From contig NZ_CP119757.1 in NCBI RefSeq assembly GCF_029320955.1, positions 3,286,001-3,350,000 on the forward strand: a DNA stretch of 64,000 nt. Direction: 5' to 3'. The notes beneath the pieces are model-generated. The model made no database searches and had not been told where the DNA came from. It was given only the letters and a program-made list of their open reading frames with translations. The position numbers and the translations under genes were made by a program. Below, piece after piece: positions 15,702 to 22,877 of the stretch (position 1 is its first letter; every line of letters starts with the position of its first letter). Origin of the DNA: Flavobacterium sp. YJ01. Lineage in GTDB: Bacteria; Bacteroidota; Bacteroidia; Flavobacteriales; Flavobacteriaceae.

Positions 15702-16697
15702 ATGGCAGGAAATTTAGTAAAAAGACAGCATTACGTTCCACGTACTTATCTACAACGTTTTTCGAGACAAGAGGGACAAGAATATTTTATATCTGTCTTG
15801 CCAAATTCATCAGTTGATAAGAGTAAAATATTTGAAGTTAATATTAAAAATATTGCTTTAGAAAAAGATTTTTACACAATGCCAGGAGAAACGGATTCTC
15901 AGAAAATGGCAATTGAAAAATTCTATGCAGAGGAATTTGAACAACATTACTCTTCTATTTATGAAATTCTTGTTGATCCACAAAAAACTGAAATTACAAA
16001 TGAAGAAAGAGAGTTAATTATTTCTACTGTTATTACTATGTATTATCGAACAACAAAATGGGTTAATGCTAGTAAAAGTTTAATGAGTCGGGTTTTTTAT
16101 CAAATGTTTCACTTATGTAAACAAACAGGAAAAGATTATTTTACATTTGAAGGGGAAAGAGTTTCTATAGCAGGTAAAACATTAGAACAGTTTACAAAAG
16201 AATTTAATGACGAACGACAACCTCATATGATATTGACACAATTAGAAGTTGCATTTAAATTAATAAGTGTTCGATTGCAGTCAGATTCATTAACTGTTGT
16301 TAAGTTAGATGAGGAGAGTTTAGAGTTTGTTGTGAGTGATAATCCTGTGATTGCTGGAGGTTTAAATGAATCACGATTTTCTCCTTTTGATCCAAGTAAT
16401 TTATTTTATCTACCATTAGATCCAAAACATATGTTGATTTTAATACCTGAAAAAACAGAAGGTCTTGAGAATAGAATTTTTAGAAGAACTTCAAGTGGAT
16501 TTATGGGAGGGATAGAGAAATTAACGTCTAATTATCAACAAATGAAAAACTCTGAAAGATTTATGTTGGGGACAAAAAAAGAATTAGAATCGTATATCTC
16601 AACTAAAGAGATTACTGAGAAACCAACTGATGAAATGAATGAAGAGGATAGAGAAGAGTTTAGAAGATTTATTCAAAAATTAGATAACAAAGAGTAA
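15702..16697 (+). CDS. DUF4238-family protein
   Basis: A 331-residue cytoplasmic protein that opens with the DUF4238 signature RQHYVPRTYLQRFSR (residues 8-22). The rest follows the family pattern: a WVNASKSLMS helix, a SDNPVIAGG strand near 218 and a YLPLDPKHMLILIP segment near 238. DUF4238 proteins are common on mobile elements and accessory loci, and their biochemical activity is unknown to me; I do not assign defence or toxin function. It sits between the XRE regulator and a membrane-anchored protein, which suggests one accessory module. Confidence 0.85.
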   Translation: MAGNLVKRQHYVPRTYLQRFSRQEGQEYFISVLPNSSVDKSKIFEVNIKNIALEKDFYTMPGETDSQKMAIEKFYAEEFEQHYSSIYEILVDPQKTEITNEERELIISTVITMYYRTTKWVNASKSLMSRVFYQMFHLCKQTGKDYFTFEGERVSIAGKTLEQFTKEFNDERQPHMILTQLEVAFKLISVRLQSDSLTVVKLDEESLEFVVSDNPVIAGGLNESRFSPFDPSNLFYLPLDPKHMLILIPEKTEGLENRIFRRTSSGFMGGIEKLTSNYQQMKNSERFMLGTKKELESYISTKEITEKPTDEMNEEDREEFRRFIQKLDNKE

Positions 16698-16750
16698 TAA
16701 ATTTTGTTTACAACAAATAAATATATCAATAACAAATAAAGCTGGAAAAA

Positions 16751-17509
16751 TTGAAGGATATAATTGACTTAGTGGTAGCATTAACTGCTGTGTTTAGTTT
16801 AATAGTAGTTTGGTTTACATTAAGGGAAATGAGAATTCAAAGACATAAAACATTTGAACCATATTTGTTACCATTAAATAATGAATTCGTTTTTCTGTGT
16901 CAATATCCGGAAGTATTATTACCTATTAATTCTTATTTAAATAGAGAACAAGTAATAAATAAATTAAAATGTAATATATCTCTTCAAGTAAAGAATATTG
17001 GACAAGGGATTGCAAAAGATATTTCGATAGTTGTAAAATGGGAAATAAGATATAGTGATTATTTAGAATTTATAATCGTTGAACTTAAACGACAGAATAT
17101 TGATATTGATATTCAATTAAGTCAGACGAGTTGTTGGATAAGTTATGATGAATCGATAGGACTATTGGGTGGAGGGAATTATCCGTTCCAATATGAGACT
17201 AAGATAAATTACGATTATCTGTTACCAGTCAAAGACAATAATGAAGATATTAAAATTGAAATACCTAATTCAGTAAAATTAATATTAGAATTATCGATAC
17301 TTTTAATTGAAATTTTACCCAATAGTGAAAAGGAAGCGATTTTTGAAAAGTTAAAGAATGATTTTCAAGTAAAAATAGATATTCTTTATAAAGATAATTT
17401 GGAAAAAAAATTTTTGAATTATTGTGATTTTAAAATTAATAATTTAGGAATTCTAATGGAGGGTAGTTTTAAGGGAAAAATGTATAAATTAAAATTAGAA
17501 AGAGATTAG
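16751..17509 (+). CDS. Membrane-anchored protein of unknown function
   Basis: A 252-residue protein starting, as far as can be seen, at TTG 16751 (no in-frame ATG nearby upstream; a stop lies at 16730). Residues 4-22 form one membrane segment (IIDLVVALTAVFSLIVVWF), followed by a charged juxtamembrane stretch (LREMRIQRHK), then a cytoplasmic beta/alpha domain. The layout, one N-terminal helix plus a soluble domain, is frequent in cargo and defence-associated proteins, but I recognise no specific family. It follows the DUF4238 gene by 53 bases and probably shares its transcript. Confidence 0.65.
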   Translation: MKDIIDLVVALTAVFSLIVVWFTLREMRIQRHKTFEPYLLPLNNEFVFLCQYPEVLLPINSYLNREQVINKLKCNISLQVKNIGQGIAKDISIVVKWEIRYSDYLEFIIVELKRQNIDIDIQLSQTSCWISYDESIGLLGGGNYPFQYETKINYDYLLPVKDNNEDIKIEIPNSVKLILELSILLIEILPNSEKEAIFEKLKNDFQVKIDILYKDNLEKKFLNYCDFKINNLGILMEGSFKGKMYKLKLERD

Positions 17510-17533
17510 GTATACGTGAAAAAGATTAAAAAA

Positions 17534-18151
17534 TTATAGTAATTTTTTAATCTTTTGAACAGTTCCGCTACTTTTGTCGGTTAATTTCATTATTTTTCTA
17601 ATGGAATATCCTTGTTTTAATAATTTTACAACTTCTTTATGTTCTGTTAAAAGTGTTTCGTTGTCTTTTTTGAATCCGTCTTTTCTTCCAACTTTTCCGC
17701 CGTTTTTTCTATAACTATCGTAACCTGATTTTATTCTTTGTCTAATCTGTGTTTTTTCCATTTCACTAACAGAAGTAAGAATTTGGATTAAGAATTGAGA
17801 CATTGGGTTTATCTCAAATTTGTCATTAAGTGTTTCAATATTGTGGTTTTTTATATAAAGAGAGATACAATTCTCATTTAACAATTGGATTGTTTTTAAA
17901 ACTTCTATAGTGTTTCTTCCTAATCGACTTAATTCCCAACAAAGAACTTTGTCAATTTTATTGGTTTTGATAAAGTTTATCATTTTCATAAGTTCTGGTC
18001 TTTCCTCATTTGTTTTTCCCCCAGAAATCTTTTCTTCAAAAATACTCGAAACCTCATAATTCATATTTTTTGAAAACTCTAATAATTCCTCTGTTTGTCT
18101 CTTGTAATCTTGATTGTTAGTTGAAACCCTTGAATATATAACTATTTTCAT
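17534..18151 (-). CDS. Serine recombinase (resolvase/invertase family)
   Basis: A 205-residue protein. The catalytic domain begins MKIVIYSRVSTNN with nucleophile Ser10 and contains the LCWELSRLGRNTIEVLKTI arginine-rich motif (residues 68-86) and EMEKTQIRQRIKSGYDSYRK (E helix). The C-terminal 50 residues are a Hin-type HTH (LLKQGYSIRKIMKLTDKSSGTV). Length is typical for resolvase/invertase. It could resolve element multimers, invert a segment or act as a second transposition enzyme. It is read in the same direction as the integrase, 108 bases downstream of it. Confidence 0.9.
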   Translation of the reverse strand: MKIVIYSRVSTNNQDYKRQTEELLEFSKNMNYEVSSIFEEKISGGKTNEERPELMKMINFIKTNKIDKVLCWELSRLGRNTIEVLKTIQLLNENCISLYIKNHNIETLNDKFEINPMSQFLIQILTSVSEMEKTQIRQRIKSGYDSYRKNGGKVGRKDGFKKDNETLLTEHKEVVKLLKQGYSIRKIMKLTDKSSGTVQKIKKLL

Positions 18152-18259
18152 TTTGTATCTTTTTAATATTTTATATTATAAAGATACGGAAAGTGTATCA
18201 TATAACCTTGTTTTTAAAGATTAAAATGATACACTTTTAATTTGGTACAATTATCTAAT

Positions 18260-19756
18260 TTAAGATATGGTCAAAAATGTGTTATTCATATCATTATTAC
18301 TTTCCTCAATTCTCTCCCATAAAAACTCACTTACATAATGTTCGGTCATTGATAGACTACTGTGACCTAATGTTTTTGAAATCGTGTAAATGTCTTTGTT
18401 TGTAGTTTCAATCATTAAACCAGTATAGGAATGTCTTGCTAGATGACTAGTGAATACAACATCTGACCCACATTTCTCTTGTAGTTTTTTTAACTGTTTG
18501 TTGTAATAAGCAGTTTTTGAAGACATTTGATTATATTGGTATTTTGTTAAATTGTTTTTTTCAGAATTGAATTTAACATCTTCAAACATCTTATTGTCAA
18601 GAATTGGAAAAATAAATTTGTTAGAATTTGCTTTTGCAAAACTTACAATTTCAAGAATGAGAGCAGTTTTTAAGGAATGTTTGATTTTATTTATTTCTTC
18701 CAACCACTGATTTAGACAGTATTCTAATTCTATTAGTTTTTGTTTGTCCTCGGGTTTTGTTGAGTTACTTAAAAGTAAAAAATCAAAAATACTCTCTTTT
18801 TGTAATTTTTGATAGTGTTTTTCTACTTCTCTATAGTTCAAGTTATATTCAATATTGTTTATAGTAAAATCAAATTTCTTGTTTAAAATTTTCTCATCTT
18901 TTAAAAAGTAGTCACTCAATCTCAATAGAATTATGAAATTTAATGGGATTTTATGTGGTTTCTTAGTTTTAAATTGGTAAAATAAAATTTCTCCTGTTAT
19001 TAGATTTTCCCATCTTAAAGTCATTAAATCACTTACTCTAATTCCTTGAGCAAAAATTTGAAAGATGAAATAATTTTTACAGTTATAGAGGGGGTCTTTC
19101 TTTTCAATTTCGACTCTTAAAATTGTTTCAATATCTTTTTTTCCAAGGGTTATTTTGTTAACGGGAGCAGATTTTGTTTTAAAAGAAAGAAAAGGATTTT
19201 TGATTGGAACAAATTTGTCAAATTCAACTCCTTTGTTGTAAACATTTTTTATTTTTTTAATATACTTAATACGTGTGTTTACAGCTATTTTTTCATCTAT
19301 TAAATAGGTGTCAAAGTCTCTAATGAAAGAAGTTGTTAAGTCAATAAAGAGAAAATCTCTTCGATTTGTTTTGTCTAAAAAAGATTTAAGGTGATTAAAA
19401 CTTGTAAGGTGAACTTTGTATGTTCCAATTTCTTTTCTTTTATCATAATCGTCTAATTGACTTTTGAAAAATTGAATAAAAGAAACTTTGTCGTTATTTA
19501 CATCGTCAATTATTATCTCGTCTGGGGAATCTCTTTTTCTTAATTCAAGAATCTTTTCCTCAATTTTTTTATTAAGTTCTTTGTGACTTGAATGAGTACT
19601 AGTGACTAAACCACTTTTTAGTAAATCTTTTACTTTTATTGATACTCCCAAAGAGAAATAAGTAGATTTTCTGTTTTCTGTTCTTCTTACTTGAAGAATC
19701 CCAAAATTATCAGTTGAATATTTTTTTTTAACACAAGGATTGTAAGTGATTTTCAT
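18260..19756 (-). CDS. Tyrosine integrase of the element
   Basis: A 498-residue tyrosine recombinase with an N-terminal arm-binding domain, a SAM-like core-binding domain (about 90-190) and a catalytic domain. Catalytic residues visible are Arg240 (GIRVSDLMTLRW), His438 and Arg441 (HLARHSY), His465 (TLGHSS) and Tyr474 (EHYVSEF). About 110 residues (roughly 288-400) lie between Arg240 and the box II residues in place of a shorter typical linker, so the protein is longer than most phage-type integrases. It reads inward from attR, with the right arm sites just upstream. It should insert into the tRNA. Confidence 0.92.
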   Translation of the reverse strand: MKITYNPCVKKKYSTDNFGILQVRRTENRKSTYFSLGVSIKVKDLLKSGLVTSTHSSHKELNKKIEEKILELRKRDSPDEIIIDDVNNDKVSFIQFFKSQLDDYDKRKEIGTYKVHLTSFNHLKSFLDKTNRRDFLFIDLTTSFIRDFDTYLIDEKIAVNTRIKYIKKIKNVYNKGVEFDKFVPIKNPFLSFKTKSAPVNKITLGKKDIETILRVEIEKKDPLYNCKNYFIFQIFAQGIRVSDLMTLRWENLITGEILFYQFKTKKPHKIPLNFIILLRLSDYFLKDEKILNKKFDFTINNIEYNLNYREVEKHYQKLQKESIFDFLLLSNSTKPEDKQKLIELEYCLNQWLEEINKIKHSLKTALILEIVSFAKANSNKFIFPILDNKMFEDVKFNSEKNNLTKYQYNQMSSKTAYYNKQLKKLQEKCGSDVVFTSHLARHSYTGLMIETTNKDIYTISKTLGHSSLSMTEHYVSEFLWERIEESNNDMNNTFLTIS

Positions 19757-19781
19757 ATAAAAAGATTAAAAACCAAATGTA

Positions 19782-19803
19782 GTGTAAAACAAGTGTAAAA
19801 CAA
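19782..19803 (+). repeat. Right arm-type direct repeat pair
   Basis: GTGTAAAACAA at 19782-19792 and again at 19793-19803, directly adjoining. The left end has the same pair with one extra base between copies. They lie between the integrase start and attR. Confidence 0.7.
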
Positions 19804-19885
19804 AATATGGATATATGTGTTTTTCTAATTTATTAAAACACTAGCTATCAGAATGTTGTATTTTTGTGATTGTGATTTTGTATTA

Positions 19886-19898
19886 CAGGTGGGACCAC
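19886..19898 (+). repeat. attR core
   Basis: Perfect 13-bp copy of the tRNA 3' end, CAGGTGGGACCAC, marking the right edge of the element. The downstream bases are unlike those after attL. Confidence 0.85.
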
Positions 19899-19914
19899 TC
19901 TTTTAGAAATAGAA

Positions 19915-19944
19915 AGTCTTTACAGAACATGTAGAGGCTTTTTT
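19915..19944 (+). terminator. Displaced original tRNA terminator
   Basis: AGTCTTTACA (19915-19924) pairs with TGTAGAGGCT (19930-19939), two G-T pairs included, then TTTTTG. It starts 17 bases after attR and is the likely terminator of the tRNA before the element inserted. This is inferred from position. Confidence 0.65.
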
Positions 19945-20056
19945 GTTTTTTATCCTTTCGAAAATGTAAAAAATGAAATTTCTAATAGTCAATATTTAAA
20001 CTTTCATTCTATAAAATCCCTTAACTTTATCCATCCGAAACAAATTTAATCTTCAG

Positions 20057-20476
20057 ATGGATAGATTGACTCCCGAGCAGAGGAGCAAAACTATGCAGGC
20101 GATAAAAAGCACTGCTACAAAAGGCGAAGTAAGGCTTGCTAAAGCGTTATGGAAATTGGGTTACAGATATCGAAAAAATAATAAAAAGATATTTGGAAGA
20201 CCGGATCTAACTTTTGCCAAATATAAAATCGCGATTTTTGTGGACAGCGAATTCTTTCACGGAAAAGATTGGGAAACAGAACAATTAAGAATCAAATCGA
20301 ATCGGGAATATTGGATTCCGAAAATTCAGAGAAATATAGAAAGAGATCAGGAAGTTAATGCGTTTCTTATTTCGAAAAACTGGATAATTTTACGATTTTG
20401 GAGTAAAGAAATTGAGAAAAATCTTGAAGTATGTGTCGCCAAAATTGAAGGAGCAATTATGATTCGGAGTATTTAA
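20057..20476 (+). CDS. vsr: Vsr-like very short patch repair endonuclease (variant)
   Basis: A 139-residue protein matching Vsr: the opening TPEQRSKTMQAIKSTATKGE, then the PD-(D/E)XK core with Asp50 in FGRPDLTF and Asp63/His68 in FVDSEFFHGKDW, then the IERDQEVNAFL helix and WIILRFW strand. E. coli Vsr carries zinc-binding Cys residues after the HG motif (HGHDC); here that position is HGKDW, so the zinc site appears lost. Vsr nicks at T:G mismatches left by deamination of Dcm-methylated cytosine. The gene converges on the methyltransferase with a 4-base overlap, so the pair is probably functional together. Confidence 0.85.
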   Translation: MDRLTPEQRSKTMQAIKSTATKGEVRLAKALWKLGYRYRKNNKKIFGRPDLTFAKYKIAIFVDSEFFHGKDWETEQLRIKSNREYWIPKIQRNIERDQEVNAFLISKNWIILRFWSKEIEKNLEVCVAKIEGAIMIRSI

Positions 20477-21459
20477 ACTCTTTGAACTTTTGTTTTCTTG
20501 GTTTCTATTTTCTCAATGCATTTGAAAATCTCAGAAGCTAATCTTTGAATAACAGGCATACTGACTGAATTTCCAGCTTGTTTATAAAGGTTAGAATTGG
20601 AAATTTTGGGTAATTTGTAACTGTCTGGAAATCCTTGAAAACGAAAACATTCTCTTGGAGTTAATTTTCTAAACCCAAAATCGGTTGTAATAATAGGAAC
20701 ATTATGGCCGCCAGTTCCCATATTTGCTGTTAAAGTAGGGCAGACTTTTCTTTTGTTCTCCCGAACATATTGCCGTCTAAACTGATAAATTCTGTCTTCG
20801 CGCACAACTGCTTCTTTTAGCATCTTGTACATGTATTTGTCCTCGGTGTAATAAAATTTTTTTTCTACTTGTTCTTTTGTAATCAGATCGGTAACCTTTT
20901 TTGTTAATTGTTCTTTTTCTGGAAAATCAAATTTAAATCCTTTTTTGACGAAATCTTTGTCAAAAGCAATCATGAAAATTCGCTCACGATTGTGCGGAAT
21001 GTTTCCGAAATCTTTAGTGTTCAAAATGGCACTGTCAAAAGTATAATTGCGTTTTTTAATTTCGCGTTCTATTACTTTCATGGTGTTTCCATTATCATGA
21101 CTTTTCAGGTTTTTGACATTTTCTAGAAATATTACTTTAGGTCGCATTTCATCAACAAAATCTAATATTTTGAAAAAATGATTGCCTCGAACATCCTCAA
21201 AACCTTTTCTATGACCCGCGAGCGAAAAAGGCTGACAAGGAAATCCTGCCGTCAGAATATCTACTTTTTGAAGCTTTTTGACATCAAGTTCCATCACATC
21301 TCCTTCAATCAATGTATGTTCGAAGTTGTTTTTATAAGTAATACAGGCTTTTTTATCAAATTCATTCGCCCATTCTAGTTTAAAACCTGCATTTTCAAAA
21401 CCCAGACAAATACCGCCAACACCAGCGTATAAACTTCCTACGGTATATTTGTTTGCCAT
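20473..21459 (-). CDS. dcm: C5 cytosine DNA methyltransferase
   Basis: The start is placed at ATG 21459 (MANKYTVGSLYAG), since the frame upstream to 21567 lacks domain features. The 328-residue enzyme shows motif I (YAGVGGICLGFENAG), motif IV with catalytic Cys75 (GFPCQPFS), motif VI (ENVKN), motif VIII near HNRERIF, and motif IX/X (GFRKLTPRECFRFQGFPD, then QAGNSVSMPVI). The target recognition region is about 200-240. The neighbouring Vsr homolog is the usual repair partner of such enzymes. No restriction endonuclease is evident, so it may be an orphan methylase. Confidence 0.92.
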   Translation of the reverse strand: MANKYTVGSLYAGVGGICLGFENAGFKLEWANEFDKKACITYKNNFEHTLIEGDVMELDVKKLQKVDILTAGFPCQPFSLAGHRKGFEDVRGNHFFKILDFVDEMRPKVIFLENVKNLKSHDNGNTMKVIEREIKKRNYTFDSAILNTKDFGNIPHNRERIFMIAFDKDFVKKGFKFDFPEKEQLTKKVTDLITKEQVEKKFYYTEDKYMYKMLKEAVVREDRIYQFRRQYVRENKRKVCPTLTANMGTGGHNVPIITTDFGFRKLTPRECFRFQGFPDSYKLPKISNSNLYKQAGNSVSMPVIQRLASEIFKCIEKIETKKTKVQRV

Positions 21460-21939
21460 TTTTGTTAGTTGAGTGGTTTTGAGTCTGAAAATTTCCTGAT
21501 AGTAAAAATAGAAAGACTGTTTTCTAATTACAATCTTTTGTAAAGAAAATTGTTTTAGAAGGAACAAATAAATGATAATTAAAAAGTCAAAAAACCGGTT
21601 GGAGTAATTTTACGTAAATGGAATGAAATAGAAATTTTTAATTAAAATTGTATTTTCATTTTTGTTAAAATCAGGAAATTCTTATAAGGCTTAAAGTTAA
21701 GCGAATATTATGAAAATGAGCTTTTTATGGGCTATAACGTTTTCAGAAAGGTATTCGGTGTTTTGGATTAAAAAGTGTTAAAATTTCTTTTATGTTTTTT
21801 GTTTTAAAAGTTGCTTTTATGTAAAAAACTTATACTTTTGTCCAAGATTTTGTAGGGAAAAATATATTTGTGAGAAATTTCTATAAAAGAAAAATATGTT
21901 TATTTAATACTAGCTCGTTGAATCAAACAGCTTGAATTT
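21460..21939. other. Intergenic region between dcm and the sorting-tagged small protein gene
   Basis: 480 bases with no convincing gene. The codons upstream of dcm's ATG stay open to 21567 but show no conserved content. The clearest signal is the promoter at 21811-21840 pointing right. Confidence 0.6.
21811..21840 (+). promoter_or_regulatory. Bacteroidota-type promoter
   Basis: TTG at 21811-21813 and TACTTTTG at 21833-21840 with a 19-base spacer, a full match to TTG-N19-TAnnTTTG. It leaves a leader of about 100 bases before the ATG at 21940. Confidence 0.75.
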
Positions 21940-22194
21940 ATGAGAAAACTAAAAGCCCCCTTTTTAGCAGTTGCAATAATATTATTCAATGCCTCAGTAG
22001 CATTTGCTACTCCTAATCCGCCAGCGCCAACGGCAAAAGGTGCGAATACAAATTCAACGGCATGTACTTTTTGTCAGGATGACGGAACACCATACATTCC
22101 AATCGATCAAAATATTGTCTTTCTGGCAATTAGTGGTTTAATTTTAGGAATGACAGTTATATATAAAAATAAAACAAAAAAAGCTTCAATTTAA
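21940..22194 (+). CDS. Small exported protein with PID-CTERM-like sorting tag
   Basis: An 84-residue protein: an N-terminal signal peptide (MRKLKAPFLAVAIILFNASV, cleavage near AFATPNP), a short Pro/Asn/Thr-rich linker with a CxxC (ACTFCQDDG), then a C-terminal tripartite tag: YIPIDQNI, a hydrophobic helix (VFLAISGLILGMTVIY) and a basic KNKTKK tail. This order matches the PID-CTERM sorting signal of Bacteroidota (consensus PIDxxI), which is linked to exosortase-type processing. No exosortase gene is in the window. The mature product, if cleaved, would be only about 45 residues. Confidence 0.7.
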   Translation: MRKLKAPFLAVAIILFNASVAFATPNPPAPTAKGANTNSTACTFCQDDGTPYIPIDQNIVFLAISGLILGMTVIYKNKTKKASI

Positions 22195-22209
22195 ATTGAG
22201 GCTTTTTTT
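22176..22209. terminator. Bidirectional terminator, 22176-22209
   Basis: AAAAAGCTTCAATTT and AAATTGAGGCTTTTT pair around the stop codon of the small protein gene (22192-22194). T tracts on both strands also suit ribE, which ends at 22230 on the minus strand. Confidence 0.8.
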
Positions 22210-22229
22210 GTTTAAAAATCTGATTAAAA

Positions 22230-22820
22230 TTATTTGTTTATAGAATAAAGTCTGGAAATATATTTTCCAACAACATCAAACTCTAAATTGATTTTTGTTC
22301 CAACTTTGAAATCCTTAAAATTAGTGTGCTCAAAAGTATAAGGAATGATTGATACGCTAAATTCATTCGTTCTAGAATTTACAACTGTTAAACTTACTCC
22401 GTTTACAGTAATCGAACCTTTTTCGATAGTAATATTGTTTAAGTTTTTGTCGTACTCAAAAGTATAATTCCAGCTTCCGTTAGCTTCTTCGATGTTAATA
22501 CAAGTTCCGGTTTGGTCAACGTGTCCTTGTACAATATGTCCATCCAGACGATCGCCAAGCTTCATTCCTCTTTCTAAATTAACAATATCGCCAACCTGCC
22601 AATCGCCAATATTTGTCTTCAAAATAGTTTCGTCTATTGCGGTTACGGTATAAAACGAGTCTCTAATTGCGACAACTGTAAGGCAGATTCCGTTATGCGA
22701 AACGCTCTGATCTATTTTTAATTCCTGTGTTATGGAAGAGTCAACTGTTATATGAAGATTGTTTTGGTCTTTTTTGATTTCGTGAACCTTACCGAGTGTT
22801 TCTATAATTCCTGTGAACAT
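22230..22820 (-). CDS. ribE: Riboflavin synthase alpha subunit
   Basis: A 196-residue protein made of two homologous lumazine-binding halves. Each has the signature: MFTGIIETLG with HNGICLTVVA in the first, and GHIVQGHVDQTG with VNGVSLTVVN in the second. The enzyme dismutates two 6,7-dimethyl-8-ribityllumazine molecules to riboflavin. Length and the SVSHNGICL / TVNGVSLTV pair are standard. It is transcribed divergently from pdxA, with only 57 bases between starts. Confidence 0.95.
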   Translation of the reverse strand: MFTGIIETLGKVHEIKKDQNNLHITVDSSITQELKIDQSVSHNGICLTVVAIRDSFYTVTAIDETILKTNIGDWQVGDIVNLERGMKLGDRLDGHIVQGHVDQTGTCINIEEANGSWNYTFEYDKNLNNITIEKGSITVNGVSLTVVNSRTNEFSVSIIPYTFEHTNFKDFKVGTKINLEFDVVGKYISRLYSINK

Positions 22821-22877
22821 TGTGGTTTTATTTTACTAAATTTGCACATCAAAATTAGTAATAAATAAACTGAGCTC

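Larger units (their letters stand above)
11333..19898. mobile_element. Integrated mobile element of about 8.6 kb in the tRNA 3' end (IME-like, with HUH Rep, integrase and resolvase)
   Basis: The left boundary is the 3' end of the tRNA at 11333-11345 and the right boundary is a perfect 13-bp copy (CAGGTGGGACCAC) at 19886-19898. Inside are a tyrosine integrase pointing away from the right end, a serine recombinase, an excisionase-like HTH protein, a small HUH-type protein, an XRE regulator and unknown cargo. The interior looks more AT-rich than the flanks. No conjugation genes (TraG, VirD4, VirB4, or a full relaxase) are visible, so it would need a helper or is a satellite/plasmid-derived island. 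Only one tRNA copy is intact, as expected for site-specific insertion. Confidence 0.85.

Noticed and set aside
19757..20056. Extra gene between the integrase and vsr.
   Set aside because: The gap holds arm repeats, attR and the terminator; no open frame with coding character is present.
21460..21567. Longer methyltransferase start at 21567.
   Set aside because: The extra 36 residues lie before the family's opening motif and show no conserved content; ATG 21459 fits better.
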